A stretch of 32,960 bases of DNA from Fibrobacter sp. (GTDB lineage: Bacteria > Fibrobacterota > Fibrobacteria > Fibrobacterales > Fibrobacteraceae), in assembly GCA_024398965.1 (NCBI GenBank), contig JAKSIF010000030.1:1-32960 (forward strand). The letters are read 5' to 3'. Below are positions 15,213-22,883 of this stretch, piece by piece; positions within the stretch are counted from its first letter, which is position 1, and every line of letters begins with the position of its first letter. Below the pieces are notes generated by a model. It ran no database searches. It was not told where the DNA came from and saw only the letters and a list, made by a program, of their open reading frames with translations. Position numbers and translations under genes: made by a program.

Positions 15213-17831
15213 ATGAAGAGTGTTATGGGTAAAATGGTTGCAGGTATGGTTCTGGCCGGTACGTTCGGAGTGTCTCAGGCCGCTGTATCTGTAAGTGAAG
15301 TGGTGACGCTTCCTGGCGATGTAAATTTGGGCGGTGGCGACAAGGTGGGTTCTCAGCTCATCGCAGCCACCTACAACGCAGGAAAGGGCCCCGGTGTTTG
15401 GATTGTGGCAGATGGCGGTTATCGCCTTTACCACAACGGTTCCTTGCTGGCCGAAGATAATCAGGCTGGCCGCGTCCGCTTCATTCCCATGACCTTGCTT
15501 CCTGGCGAAAACGCATTCTCCGTAGTTGGCGTCAATGGCGCTGGCGCTCCCGGCGTCATGGTGCAGATTGATGACCTGGACCGTTCCTACTACAGTGGCG
15601 GCGACTGGAAGGCAAAGCCCAGCGTAGGCAATACTTCTTGGAAGAACAAGGGCCGCGACCTTTCCCAGTGGGGTAGTGCTACCACCTTGACTTACGCCAA
15701 CACCAAGATGCCTAGCGGAGCTGCCCTCAACGGTTTTGCTCCCAATACTCAGTCCAAGTGGATCTGGACCGGCAGCGAATCCGACAAGAACGCTATTTTA
15801 CTTTTCAACTTGAATGTGAAGGCCGAAGGCTTTGGTGCTGTAACCACCGGCGGCGACAAGGGCAATATCGTCATTGCGAAGGATTCTGCCGAAGTCCGCA
15901 AGTACCTGCAGTCCAATGATGCTGTGACCATTCTCGTTCCCGAAGGTACTTATGATTTCCGTCAGTTCCGCAATGCGGTTACCGAAGCCACCAGGCAGGG
16001 CCGTACCTGGTGCCGCACCACCTGTGGCGAAAAGAATGCGGTCACAGGCAAAACTAATACTTTCTACCGCATCGCCTTCCAGGCAAATTCCTGCTCCTCT
16101 CTGGGCGAGTCCGGCCTTGAAATCGTGAAGGAAAGCGACAATCTTCAGTCCTGGAGCAACTGGATTACCATCAAGGGCAACAAGAGCTTGATCGGTATGG
16201 GCCGTGGCGCAAACCTTCGCGGCGCATCCCTCAATAACCGCTGGAATGAAGGCGGCCACAATAACATCTATCGCAATCTGGCCATCTATGATGTGAACCC
16301 GCACCTGATTGAAGCGGGCGACGGCCTGGAAACTAGCGGCGACAAGGATCACCACATCAAGAACTTCTGGGCAGACCATATTAGCTACAAGTGGATTTCT
16401 GATGGCATGGATATGGAATTCGTGGATAACGCAACCATTAGCTATACCGATCTGGATGGTGCCAACGAATACAACTGCTGGGGCACCGACCCTTACATGG
16501 CCCTTGTGGAAGACGCTCACTTGACTTACGCCAACAACTACTGGCACAATTCTTATGGCCGCGTTCCCAAGGTTACTGGCGAAACTAACGGCTCCCAGGT
16601 GCATATCTACAATCAGCTGGTGGACGGCAACCGCTTCTTCATCGCTGGCGCCAATGGCCATAGCTCTACGGCCAAGGCTTATGTCCGCTACGAAAACAGC
16701 TACATCAAGAATGGCAACGGCTACCTGGCTGAATGGGGCGACAACGGCTACGTTTATTTCAGTGGTGTTACTTTCGATAATACCAAGCAGCAGCATCGCT
16801 ACAACGGCACTGTAACACAGGGCGTACCTCAGGCAGCAACATTCAATCCCTCTTACTCTTGGGAAAAGCGTACTGTTGCAAACCTGCCCACGGATCTTCC
16901 GAAGCTCACCGGTGTAGGCGGCCGCTACGGTTCCATGCCCTCTTACAACCAGGCTTTCGGCATCAGCAAGAAGGCTGCAGAAGTCAAGCTGAGTGCGCCT
17001 GCTGCAAACGCAAAATATGATGCCGGCGCCGCCGTATTGCTCACTGCTGCAAAGAGCGCTGGTGACGGTTCCGTCAAGAGTGTGGATTTCTACATCGGTA
17101 ACGACAAGGTGGGCTCTGCAACTGCCGCACCGTTCCAGGTAACAGCCTCCGGCCTTTCCGCTGGTGTCTATTCTGCAGTAGCCGTCGTCACTGACAACAA
17201 CGGCCTTACCCACATGTCTGAATTCGTGACCTTCGAAGTGGTAGGCGAGACTTATCCTGAAATTACTAAGTGCGGTGCTGGTTCCTCTAGCCAGGCAATA
17301 AATCTTGGCGAAGCTATCACTGATTTCTGCTACACCTGGACCGGTGCTGAAACCGTAAAGGCTGAGGGCTTCCCCAAGGGCATTACTGCAGATATCGATA
17401 ACGCGGCCAAGAAGATTTCCATCAGCGGAACTCCTACGGAAGCAGGCGCGTTCTCCTTCAAGGTAAGCGCCACCAGTAACGACTCCACTTTCTCTAAGTC
17501 CGGCAAGATTACGGTAACGGATCCCAACGCACCCGCAAGCTCCAGCTCTCAGGAGCCTGCAGAGGAATCCAGCTCCAGCGAAGTGCCGGAAAGTTCCTCC
17601 AGCGAATCTGTGGATCCTGAATCTTCTAGCAGCGACGTTACCGCCATCGGCGCCCGTATGCAGCTTTCTACCGAGGCGGAAGCCGGCTTCTACCGCGTCT
17701 TTGACATGCAGGGCCGTCCCTTGTTCTCCGGAGAACGCAAGCCGAACAGGATGCCTGCATCCCGCGTGGTTGTGGTGGAATATACCAAGGCAAACGGAAT
17801 TGCCCTCCGCCGTTACATCCAGACCCGCTAA
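15213..17831 (+). CDS. Secreted pectate lyase (PL1 family) with Ig-like modules and C-terminal sorting-like domain
   Basis: Pectate lyases cleave polygalacturonate by beta-elimination with calcium. From ATG 15213 the protein has a signal peptide ending at about SQA/A (residue 24), an N-terminal beta domain to about 200, and a PL1 parallel-beta-helix region at about 215-570. The signature includes FWADHISYKWISDGMDMEF, with the Asp397/Asp400 region resembling calcium ligands, and NSYGRVPKV, where Arg450 fits the catalytic arginine. Two Ig-like domains follow (about 590-680 and 685-770), then a Ser-rich linker. The final part (YRVFDMQGRPLFSGE) is similar to the end of the M6 protease. An ATG 39 bases upstream is rejected because the leader begins at MKSVMGKMV. 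It is divergent from regulator B and followed by the tandem hairpin array. Confidence 0.92.
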   Translation: MKSVMGKMVAGMVLAGTFGVSQAAVSVSEVVTLPGDVNLGGGDKVGSQLIAATYNAGKGPGVWIVADGGYRLYHNGSLLAEDNQAGRVRFIPMTLLPGENAFSVVGVNGAGAPGVMVQIDDLDRSYYSGGDWKAKPSVGNTSWKNKGRDLSQWGSATTLTYANTKMPSGAALNGFAPNTQSKWIWTGSESDKNAILLFNLNVKAEGFGAVTTGGDKGNIVIAKDSAEVRKYLQSNDAVTILVPEGTYDFRQFRNAVTEATRQGRTWCRTTCGEKNAVTGKTNTFYRIAFQANSCSSLGESGLEIVKESDNLQSWSNWITIKGNKSLIGMGRGANLRGASLNNRWNEGGHNNIYRNLAIYDVNPHLIEAGDGLETSGDKDHHIKNFWADHISYKWISDGMDMEFVDNATISYTDLDGANEYNCWGTDPYMALVEDAHLTYANNYWHNSYGRVPKVTGETNGSQVHIYNQLVDGNRFFIAGANGHSSTAKAYVRYENSYIKNGNGYLAEWGDNGYVYFSGVTFDNTKQQHRYNGTVTQGVPQAATFNPSYSWEKRTVANLPTDLPKLTGVGGRYGSMPSYNQAFGISKKAAEVKLSAPAANAKYDAGAAVLLTAAKSAGDGSVKSVDFYIGNDKVGSATAAPFQVTASGLSAGVYSAVAVVTDNNGLTHMSEFVTFEVVGETYPEITKCGAGSSSQAINLGEAITDFCYTWTGAETVKAEGFPKGITADIDNAAKKISISGTPTEAGAFSFKVSATSNDSTFSKSGKITVTDPNAPASSSSQEPAEESSSSEVPESSSSESVDPESSSSDVTAIGARMQLSTEAEAGFYRVFDMQGRPLFSGERKPNRMPASRVVVVEYTKANGIALRRYIQTR

Positions 17832-17856
17832 CTTTTTCCTCCAAAAAACACCAAAC

Positions 17857-18063
17857 AAAAGACCGTCCCCGAATGGGGTCGGCCTTTTGTTTACAACATT
17901 TCGGCCGTCCCCGAATGGGGTCGGCCTTTTGTTTACAACATTGCGGCCGGTCCCCGAATGGGGTCGGCCTTTTGTTTTCAACATTACGGCTGATCCCCGA
18001 ATGGGGTCGGCCTTTTGTTTTCAACATTACGGCTGCCCCTGAATGGGGTCGGCCTTTTGTTTA
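17857..18063. repeat. Five tandem 42-43 bp terminator-like repeats
   Basis: Five near-identical units are centred on the GAATGGGGTCGGCC cores at 17871, 17913, 17956, 17999 and 18041. In each, a stem of GGCCG/CGGCC and CCCC/GGGG around a GAAT loop is followed by TTTTGTTT, so each looks like a rho-independent terminator for the plus strand. The right-hand units differ slightly (TTTTCAACATTACGGCTG in place of TTTACAACATT). The array fills the whole gap between the pectate lyase and the convergent membrane-protein gene. On the minus strand the T-run is weaker (AAACAAAAGG on the plus strand only at the left end). Confidence 0.85.
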
Positions 18064-18064
18064 T

Positions 18065-19573
18065 CTAGGAATCGCTCTTTTTTTGATGCTCGTCCAGCAT
18101 TCGCCTTGCTTGCTTTGCCATCATATCGTTTTCGTTCATGGCAATAACCTTTTCAAGCAAATGAATTCCGTTACTGTATTCAATCTCGTTGTTAACGCAG
18201 ATTTCTCCAAGGGTGAACAAGGCCCTTCTTGCAAGGAAAGCGTCTTTCTCTGTGGAAAGACCCTTTCTTAACAGGATTAGAGCTGCTTCTGGTGCGTTTT
18301 TCGCCTTGGCCATTTCACCCCATTCCAGCCATTGCATGCTGGAAACATCAATGTAAAGTGATGGGCTTGCCATTCTTTCGGCAACGCTTTTTACCAGCTT
18401 GGTGTCCACGGGAATTTCTTGTAAAAGGGATGTCAATGCCTGGCTTAGGAGGCTTTTGGATTTCTCGAACTGAGTTTCCTTGGCTGCCTTGAAACCTTCT
18501 TCCACAAGGGCTCTGGTCTTTGCTTTTCGCTCGGCCATGGGATTCTTGTTGCTGTTGCTCATAAGCCGTTCTCTCAGGGCTTCGGCGTTGATTTCCTTGC
18601 GGGTTTTGCGACGAGTCTCAATTTTGACGCCCGCTAAAGCGCCCAGGCCAAAGCAGACCGGTTCTGTAATGGCGACAGATCCGAAAATGCCTGGATTCAG
18701 GAACCAGTTAACGAGTACGTCTAGAATCAGTCCCGCGACAGCGATTGCGGTAACAATCTGGCTGGTCAATTCTTTTTTGGGGGCGAATGCTGTTGCACCA
18801 AGAATGAAGGCGAGAGTCAGGCTCATGCCCATGTAGCGTTCACCTGCGTAATGATCGAAGAAACTTGTGCTGGCAAAGAAATCTGCAACGACGCCTCCGC
18901 AAATGGAAAACAGGGCGATAAACCCGGTAAGCACCGGCAACGACCAGCGTTTCTGCATCCGGATGAAGGCAAATAGGAACAGCGGTGCGAAAATCAAATA
19001 GTTAAGAATGTTGGGGCATAAAATCCAGCTGGTCAGGAGTCGTTCATAGTGGGCGTGCTTGGGAACGAAAGCCATGTTGTAACGAGCGAACTGGTCTGTA
19101 TACTGGATAATCTTTTTTTCCAGGGTGTTTCTAAAGTCTGCTTCCGTAGGGTAGCGGCCATGCTCCTGAATAAAAAGTTCCTTGCCGCCCTGGATTTCCC
19201 ACCACTGGCGGTATTCCTGCGCCATGGTTTTTACCTGTTCCTTTACAACATAGGAAGGATTTTGGGAAAGGTACTTTTCACGGTAGCTTTGAAATTCTTC
19301 TTTCTTCAGCTGAGGAGTCGGCTCCAAACCCACGGAACGGAACTGTTCTTCGCCAGCATCTTGCCACCATTGGTCGAAAGTCTTTTGGATATTCCTTTCG
19401 CGATTGTGCTGCTTGATCTGAGGCATGGCTCCGGTGATTCCGTTGAATACGCCAATCCCAATGATTAAGACGAGTACAACAAACTGAGTCGGAGTCAGTC
19501 TGCGAATGCCCTTAAAAAGGGTCTTTACTGCGAGCTTGAAAAGTCGTGTGGTGCGGTTTGCTGATTTTGCCAT
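18065..19573 (-). CDS. Multi-pass membrane protein with C-terminal helical-repeat domain (502 aa)
   Basis: I do not recognise a confident family. One membrane segment is at about 30-48 (FVVLVLIIGIGVFNGITGA), followed by a charged, Trp-containing extracytoplasmic-type region (50-175). A block of about five further segments (185-325) follows, then a soluble helical region (340-502) with TPR-like helix pairs (GEMAKAKNAPEAALILLRKGL ... ALFTLGEICVNNEIEYSNGIHLLEK). The membrane block has a faint rhomboid-like order, but the catalytic GxSG is not present (GMSL instead), so at most it would be a pseudoenzyme. It lies 19 bases downstream of the Ser/Thr kinase gene on the same strand and is probably co-transcribed with it, perhaps as its partner or substrate. 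Confidence 0.8.
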   Translation of the reverse strand: MAKSANRTTRLFKLAVKTLFKGIRRLTPTQFVVLVLIIGIGVFNGITGAMPQIKQHNRERNIQKTFDQWWQDAGEEQFRSVGLEPTPQLKKEEFQSYREKYLSQNPSYVVKEQVKTMAQEYRQWWEIQGGKELFIQEHGRYPTEADFRNTLEKKIIQYTDQFARYNMAFVPKHAHYERLLTSWILCPNILNYLIFAPLFLFAFIRMQKRWSLPVLTGFIALFSICGGVVADFFASTSFFDHYAGERYMGMSLTLAFILGATAFAPKKELTSQIVTAIAVAGLILDVLVNWFLNPGIFGSVAITEPVCFGLGALAGVKIETRRKTRKEINAEALRERLMSNSNKNPMAERKAKTRALVEEGFKAAKETQFEKSKSLLSQALTSLLQEIPVDTKLVKSVAERMASPSLYIDVSSMQWLEWGEMAKAKNAPEAALILLRKGLSTEKDAFLARRALFTLGEICVNNEIEYSNGIHLLEKVIAMNENDMMAKQARRMLDEHQKKSDS

Positions 19574-19592
19574 ACCGCGAATATATATTCTT

Positions 19593-20693
19593 TTAATGAC
19601 GACCGTATTCGTTCAATTGGTTCCAGAGGAAATCTGTATTGACGTCCCTGTAACCAAGGGAATTGACCCTTTCCCTAAGCTTATGAGCCATGGTAAAAAG
19701 GTTGGGGCAGTTCTGCATTCGTTCAAAACTGTCGAAGATGGTGAGGTTGTCAATCCACTGAGTCAACTCAGGGAATCTAGAGTCCTGGAAACAGTTCTCT
19801 CGACCGTGCTTGAGATATTCCAGATAGCGGTCGGTAATGCGGTAACCGTCTTCGATGAAAATATCCATGGTCTTGGGGAACAGTTTCTTTCCGGTCAGGA
19901 ATTCATGGATGATGATTCCAAAACTAAAGTAGTCTACGGAGTTGGACAGGTTCTCGCCCATAATGGCCTGTTCCGGCGCACTATAGCAGGGTGTCATCTG
20001 GCCGCCATACTCTGTAACGGTTTCGCGCATTTTTGCCTGGGCGTAACCGAAGTCGCATACCAGAATCTTGTGGTTGTTTCTGTGTTCCGGATTTTGGCAA
20101 AGCAGTAGGTTCTTGGGCTTTAGATCCTTATGCACAACCTGGTAGTAGTGTAGCTGGCTGATGGTGTTTGCCAGATAGGCAATCTGGGCGATACGGTGAA
20201 GGACCTCGTCGTCAGTCAGGTTTGCTTTAAAGGTCTTGTCCAGGGAACATCCCTTGATGAATTCCATTTTCAGGTAGGGGTGCCTGCCTGCAATTCCACC
20301 ACCCATGCTCTGTACCACGCCTTCGATATTTGTGGCGTGTATCAGGTTGTTGATTCGTATTTCATCCTGGAAGGCGCTAAGCAGTGCGTTTAAACGATGG
20401 ATACGATCTTTGCCGGGGCGAGCCCAGTACTTGCAAATCTTGACGACAATTTCTTGCTCGGCAAGATGGGCGTTGCTGCCGTTTTGTTCCAGCCAATACT
20501 TGGCGCGATAAAGATTGTTTGTGCCTTCAAGGGTCAAAGGCTCGGTGAGTTCGATTCGTCTTACGGAACCATTGTGCAGAAATTCGGGATTCTGGTCAAA
20601 CCACCTTTGGTATTCCTCCATGGTGTAGTTGGGGCGCAGTGACAGGTTTCTGGAAACCCGATCCAATGTTTCTGCCAAAAGATTTCGAATCAT
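19593..20693 (-). CDS. Hanks-type serine/threonine protein kinase (366 aa)
   Basis: This is a eukaryotic-like kinase that would transfer phosphate from ATP to Ser/Thr residues. Visible motifs: EIVVKI with Lys85 (ATP-anchoring lysine), HKDLKPKN with Asp190 (catalytic base) and Asn195, DFG at Asp214 (CDFGYA), an activation segment ending in SAPEQ, and DYFSFGIIIHE. The glycine-rich loop is poor: the stretch before Lys85 (LEGTNNLYRAKY) lacks the GxGxxG pattern. There is no transmembrane segment or PASTA domain, so it is a soluble kinase, unlike PknB types. The last 60 residues lie beyond the core fold. The neighbouring membrane protein is a plausible partner by location. No phosphatase is near. 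Confidence 0.92.
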   Translation of the reverse strand: MIRNLLAETLDRVSRNLSLRPNYTMEEYQRWFDQNPEFLHNGSVRRIELTEPLTLEGTNNLYRAKYWLEQNGSNAHLAEQEIVVKICKYWARPGKDRIHRLNALLSAFQDEIRINNLIHATNIEGVVQSMGGGIAGRHPYLKMEFIKGCSLDKTFKANLTDDEVLHRIAQIAYLANTISQLHYYQVVHKDLKPKNLLLCQNPEHRNNHKILVCDFGYAQAKMRETVTEYGGQMTPCYSAPEQAIMGENLSNSVDYFSFGIIIHEFLTGKKLFPKTMDIFIEDGYRITDRYLEYLKHGRENCFQDSRFPELTQWIDNLTIFDSFERMQNCPNLFTMAHKLRERVNSLGYRDVNTDFLWNQLNEYGRH

Positions 20694-20721
20694 GTCATAA
20701 AGATAGCTAATCTGCTTCTAT

Positions 20722-20756
20722 AAAAAAAGAGTCGCAGGCCATAGAAGACCTGCGAC
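20722..20756 (-). terminator. Terminator of the LOG-family gene
   Basis: On the minus strand a perfect 8-bp stem (GTCGCAGG/CCTGCGAC) with a 10-base loop is followed by seven T residues. It lies 30-60 bases past the LOG-family stop at 20785 and upstream of the kinase gene, so it separates the two units. Confidence 0.85.
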
Positions 20757-20784
20757 GGTTTGAATATAATTTGATTGTAAGTTT

Positions 20785-21579
20785 TTAAGCGGATTGTTCT
20801 TCCAAGGCGGAGGTAATGATCTTGTAGGCGTCGTCTACAGAGTCGCAGAAATGGAACAACTGCAGGTCTTCCTTGTTGATCATGCCGGTTTCTGCCAGGT
20901 ATTCCCAGTTGACCACCTTCTTCCAGAATTCAGAACCGAATACGATCACAGGCATTTTCTGGGCGTACTTGTTGGTCTGAATCAAGGTGAGCATTTCGAA
21001 CATTTCGTCAAGGGTGCCGAAACCGCCGGGGAATACGACCAGGGCACGAGCCATCTTTAGGAACCAGTACTTACGAACGAAGAAATAACGGAACTGGAGG
21101 TTCAGTTCATCGTCGATATAGGGATTCGGATGCTGTTCGAAGGGCAGCTTGATGTTCAAGCCGATAGAAGGGGTGCCTACGTCACTTGCGCCACGGTTGC
21201 CGGCTTCCATAATGCCAGGGCCGCCACCGGTCATGACTGCGAAGCCGTCTTTGCGCTTATTGGCCCACTTGCCGAGCTTTGCCCCCAGTTCTCTGGCGGC
21301 ATCGTAGTATTCGGCTACCAGCGACAGGGACTTGAGACGGGCCAGTTCCTTCTTGTTCTTGCAACCCTTCATGCGCTTCTTGATTTCGCTCATGGGGAGT
21401 GTACGTGCGGAACCAAAGAAAACGATGGTGTTCTTGACGTCTTCCTGGTTGAAAACTTGGCTAGGACCGATAAATTCAGACAAAATGCGAAGGGGACGGC
21501 CTGCGTCACTATTCATAAATTCTGCATTATGGTACATCATCTGCCCGATTTGGGGCTTAATCATCTTCTTGGTTGCCAT
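20785..21579 (-). CDS. LOG-family protein (TIGR00730-type Rossmann fold nucleotide hydrolase)
   Basis: The LOG family includes cytokinin riboside 5'-monophosphate phosphoribohydrolases and PpnN-like nucleotide 5'-monophosphate nucleosidases. The signature motifs are both present: GGGPGIMEAGNRGA (about 117-130) and PGGFGTLDE (about 184-192), which form the nucleotide-binding and catalytic site. The length (264 aa) is longer than the short 190-aa LOG proteins and has an extra N-terminal helix region. In this organism a nucleotide-salvage role is more likely than hormone production, but the exact substrate cannot be read from sequence. An AAGGAG ribosome-binding site stands 7 bases before the ATG. 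Confidence 0.9.
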   Translation of the reverse strand: MATKKMIKPQIGQMMYHNAEFMNSDAGRPLRILSEFIGPSQVFNQEDVKNTIVFFGSARTLPMSEIKKRMKGCKNKKELARLKSLSLVAEYYDAARELGAKLGKWANKRKDGFAVMTGGGPGIMEAGNRGASDVGTPSIGLNIKLPFEQHPNPYIDDELNLQFRYFFVRKYWFLKMARALVVFPGGFGTLDEMFEMLTLIQTNKYAQKMPVIVFGSEFWKKVVNWEYLAETGMINKEDLQLFHFCDSVDDAYKIITSALEEQSA

Positions 21580-21613
21580 AATAGACTCCTTTTCAAAGGG
21601 TTACGAAATTAAA

Positions 21614-21641
21614 ATACTATCAAATTTTAATTAAACAACAA
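21614..21641 (-). promoter_or_regulatory. Candidate promoter of the LOG-family gene
   Basis: On the minus strand TTGTTG (21636-21641) and TAGTAT (21614-21619) are separated by 16 bases in AT-rich DNA, 35-60 bases before the start at 21579. This is a reasonable but imperfect -35/-10 match. Confidence 0.4.
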
Positions 21642-21713
21642 AAAAATGATTATTTAATCGTTAATTTTGAATTTGTCTCTAGGTTGGAGGTTAAAAAACT
21701 TTATATTTAAGAC

Positions 21714-21926
21714 ATGCTCGTAAAAATTTGGACTGACAGTTTTATCATTACCGGCGAAATCGACACCCTTCGTGACGAACGCCTTACGGATTACATCCGC
21801 GAAAACAAGGACTTTATCGCCGTGACCCAGGTCAAGGTTAGCGACCGTAACGAAAAGGACCTGTTCCGTACACACTTCCTTAACGTGAGCACTAGCCATA
21901 TCGAAATTATTCTGCCTGCGGAGTAA
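21714..21926 (+). CDS. Small conserved-type protein (70 aa), DUF6812-like
   Basis: The short product begins MLVKIWTDSFIITGEI and continues RLTDYIRENKDFIAVTQVKVS. This pattern (a beta strand with a Thr-Asp turn, an L-x-D-Y/F helix, then a strand of intended modification) recalls the DUF6812 family of small bacterial proteins of unknown function; the match is from memory and tentative. There is no signal peptide. Codon use is more natural than on the overlapping opposite-strand frame. It is a single gene, divergent from the LOG-family gene and convergent with the outer-membrane protein gene. Confidence 0.6.
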   Translation: MLVKIWTDSFIITGEIDTLRDERLTDYIRENKDFIAVTQVKVSDRNEKDLFRTHFLNVSTSHIEIILPAE

Positions 21927-21980
21927 TAGACCGCCAAGGCATATGTAGGGGCCGGTTAAACGCCTGCTCCCTTGATAGAT

Positions 21981-22008
21981 AAAAAAAGCCGCCCCGAATG
22001 GAGCGGCT
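21981..22008 (-). terminator. Terminator of the acidic outer-membrane protein gene
   Basis: On the minus strand the stem AGCCGC/GCGGCT, extended by CC/GG around an ATTC loop, is followed by seven T residues. It lies 26 bases after the stop of the minus-strand gene at 22034. It may also slow plus-strand transcription from the small gene ending at 21926. Confidence 0.85.
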
Positions 22009-22033
22009 AAAATTGTTGGAATGTGATTCCTGA

Positions 22034-22720
22034 TTACATGAAGAACCAGCCAACCATGATTCCGGTCTTGAGACCGATGTCAAGGCGGGAGAAGTCGATG
22101 TCGCTTTCGCTCCAGCTCTTGTAGTTGAATGCGAGGCCGACCTTGCCGTTCAGGTAGAGGTTCTTTGCCAGGTTGGCGCGGAAACCGCCCAGAATGTTGA
22201 AGTCGATCTGGCTGTTGTCTTCACCCCAGCTGGAGTAGAGGAATTCGCCGCCCACAGAGATCGGCAAGAGCTTTTCTGTTACGAAATAGTCGAAACCGAC
22301 ACCAATCTGGAGCTGGGTGTAGTCGTCGCCAGCCTTGACTTCGACACCGTTGGCTTCGGCGGAGGTTTCACCACCAAGGAACAGACCCAAGATAAGGCTG
22401 AGTTCCATGTCCGGAGCCAGCTTGTAGGTGATGTAGAATTTCTGGGAAGCGTTGTTGTCGAGAGCGTCAATCAGATCCAGCTGGAAGCCGAACTTGCCGT
22501 CGCCAGCGTTGGTAGCAACACGGGGCTTGCTTTCCTTCTTCTTTTCGGGCTTGGCGGGAGCTTCATCTTCCTCCTCTTCCTCCTCTTCTTCTTCGTCGGC
22601 AGCCTTCTTTTCAACCTTGGCAGGGGCGTCGTCTTCTTCGTATTCTTCTTCGTCGTCCTGGGCGTAGCCGTAGCTTGCCAGAGCCAGGGAGGTCATAAGA
22701 GCCAAAAACATTTTCTTCAT
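22034..22720 (-). CDS. Outer-membrane beta-barrel-like protein with acidic segment (228 aa)
   Basis: A signal peptide (MKKMFLALMTSLALASYGYA/Q) leads into a low-complexity region at about 21-66 of Glu/Asp with APAK-type blocks, including a run of nine Glu. The remaining 160 residues alternate polar and hydrophobic residues with aromatic girdles (GFQLDLIDAL, FYITYKLAPDMELSLILGLFLGG, LYLNGKVGLAFNYKSW), a pattern typical of a small outer-membrane barrel. The C-terminus GWFFM is close to the aromatic end of barrel proteins. The acidic segment would sit in the periplasm or outside the cell and might bind cations or peptidoglycan; that is inference. An AAGGAG ribosome-binding site precedes the ATG by 7 bases. 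Confidence 0.82.
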   Translation of the reverse strand: MKKMFLALMTSLALASYGYAQDDEEEYEEDDAPAKVEKKAADEEEEEEEEEDEAPAKPEKKKESKPRVATNAGDGKFGFQLDLIDALDNNASQKFYITYKLAPDMELSLILGLFLGGETSAEANGVEVKAGDDYTQLQIGVGFDYFVTEKLLPISVGGEFLYSSWGEDNSQIDFNILGGFRANLAKNLYLNGKVGLAFNYKSWSESDIDFSRLDIGLKTGIMVGWFFM

Positions 22721-22793
22721 AAGTAACTCCTTAAATTTTGCTTTTGAATATACTTAAAAATTGGATTTTCTTCATAAAGTTTTTTATTTGCAA

Positions 22794-22828
22794 TAAAAAA
22801 AACATACCCATAGGTATGTTTTTTTTGA
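22794..22828. terminator. Bidirectional terminator downstream of the radical SAM gene
   Basis: A perfect inverted repeat, ACATACC/GGTATGT with a four-base loop, is extended by flanking A and T runs of about eight bases on each side. It can terminate the minus-strand radical SAM gene ending at 22884. Confidence 0.85.
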
Positions 22829-22883
22829 AAAAAAGAGCGAAAATAGCCCTTCTTGAAAAGATTACCCTAAGGTTCCAAACAAG

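Noticed and set aside
15798-17984. Long open frame (728 codons) on the minus strand opposite the pectate lyase
   Set aside because: It mirrors the codon bias of the lyase and runs into the tandem hairpin array. Its composition is Cys/His/Gly-rich with no domain, while the plus strand has clear PL1 and signal peptide features.
17857-18063. Possible CRISPR array
   Set aside because: The units are nearly identical over their full length with no unique spacers. Each contains a terminator hairpin, and no cas genes are present.
21654-21899. Minus-strand frame opposite the small 70-aa gene
   Set aside because: Codon use and the protein pattern favour the plus-strand product, and the frame lacks a signal or motif.
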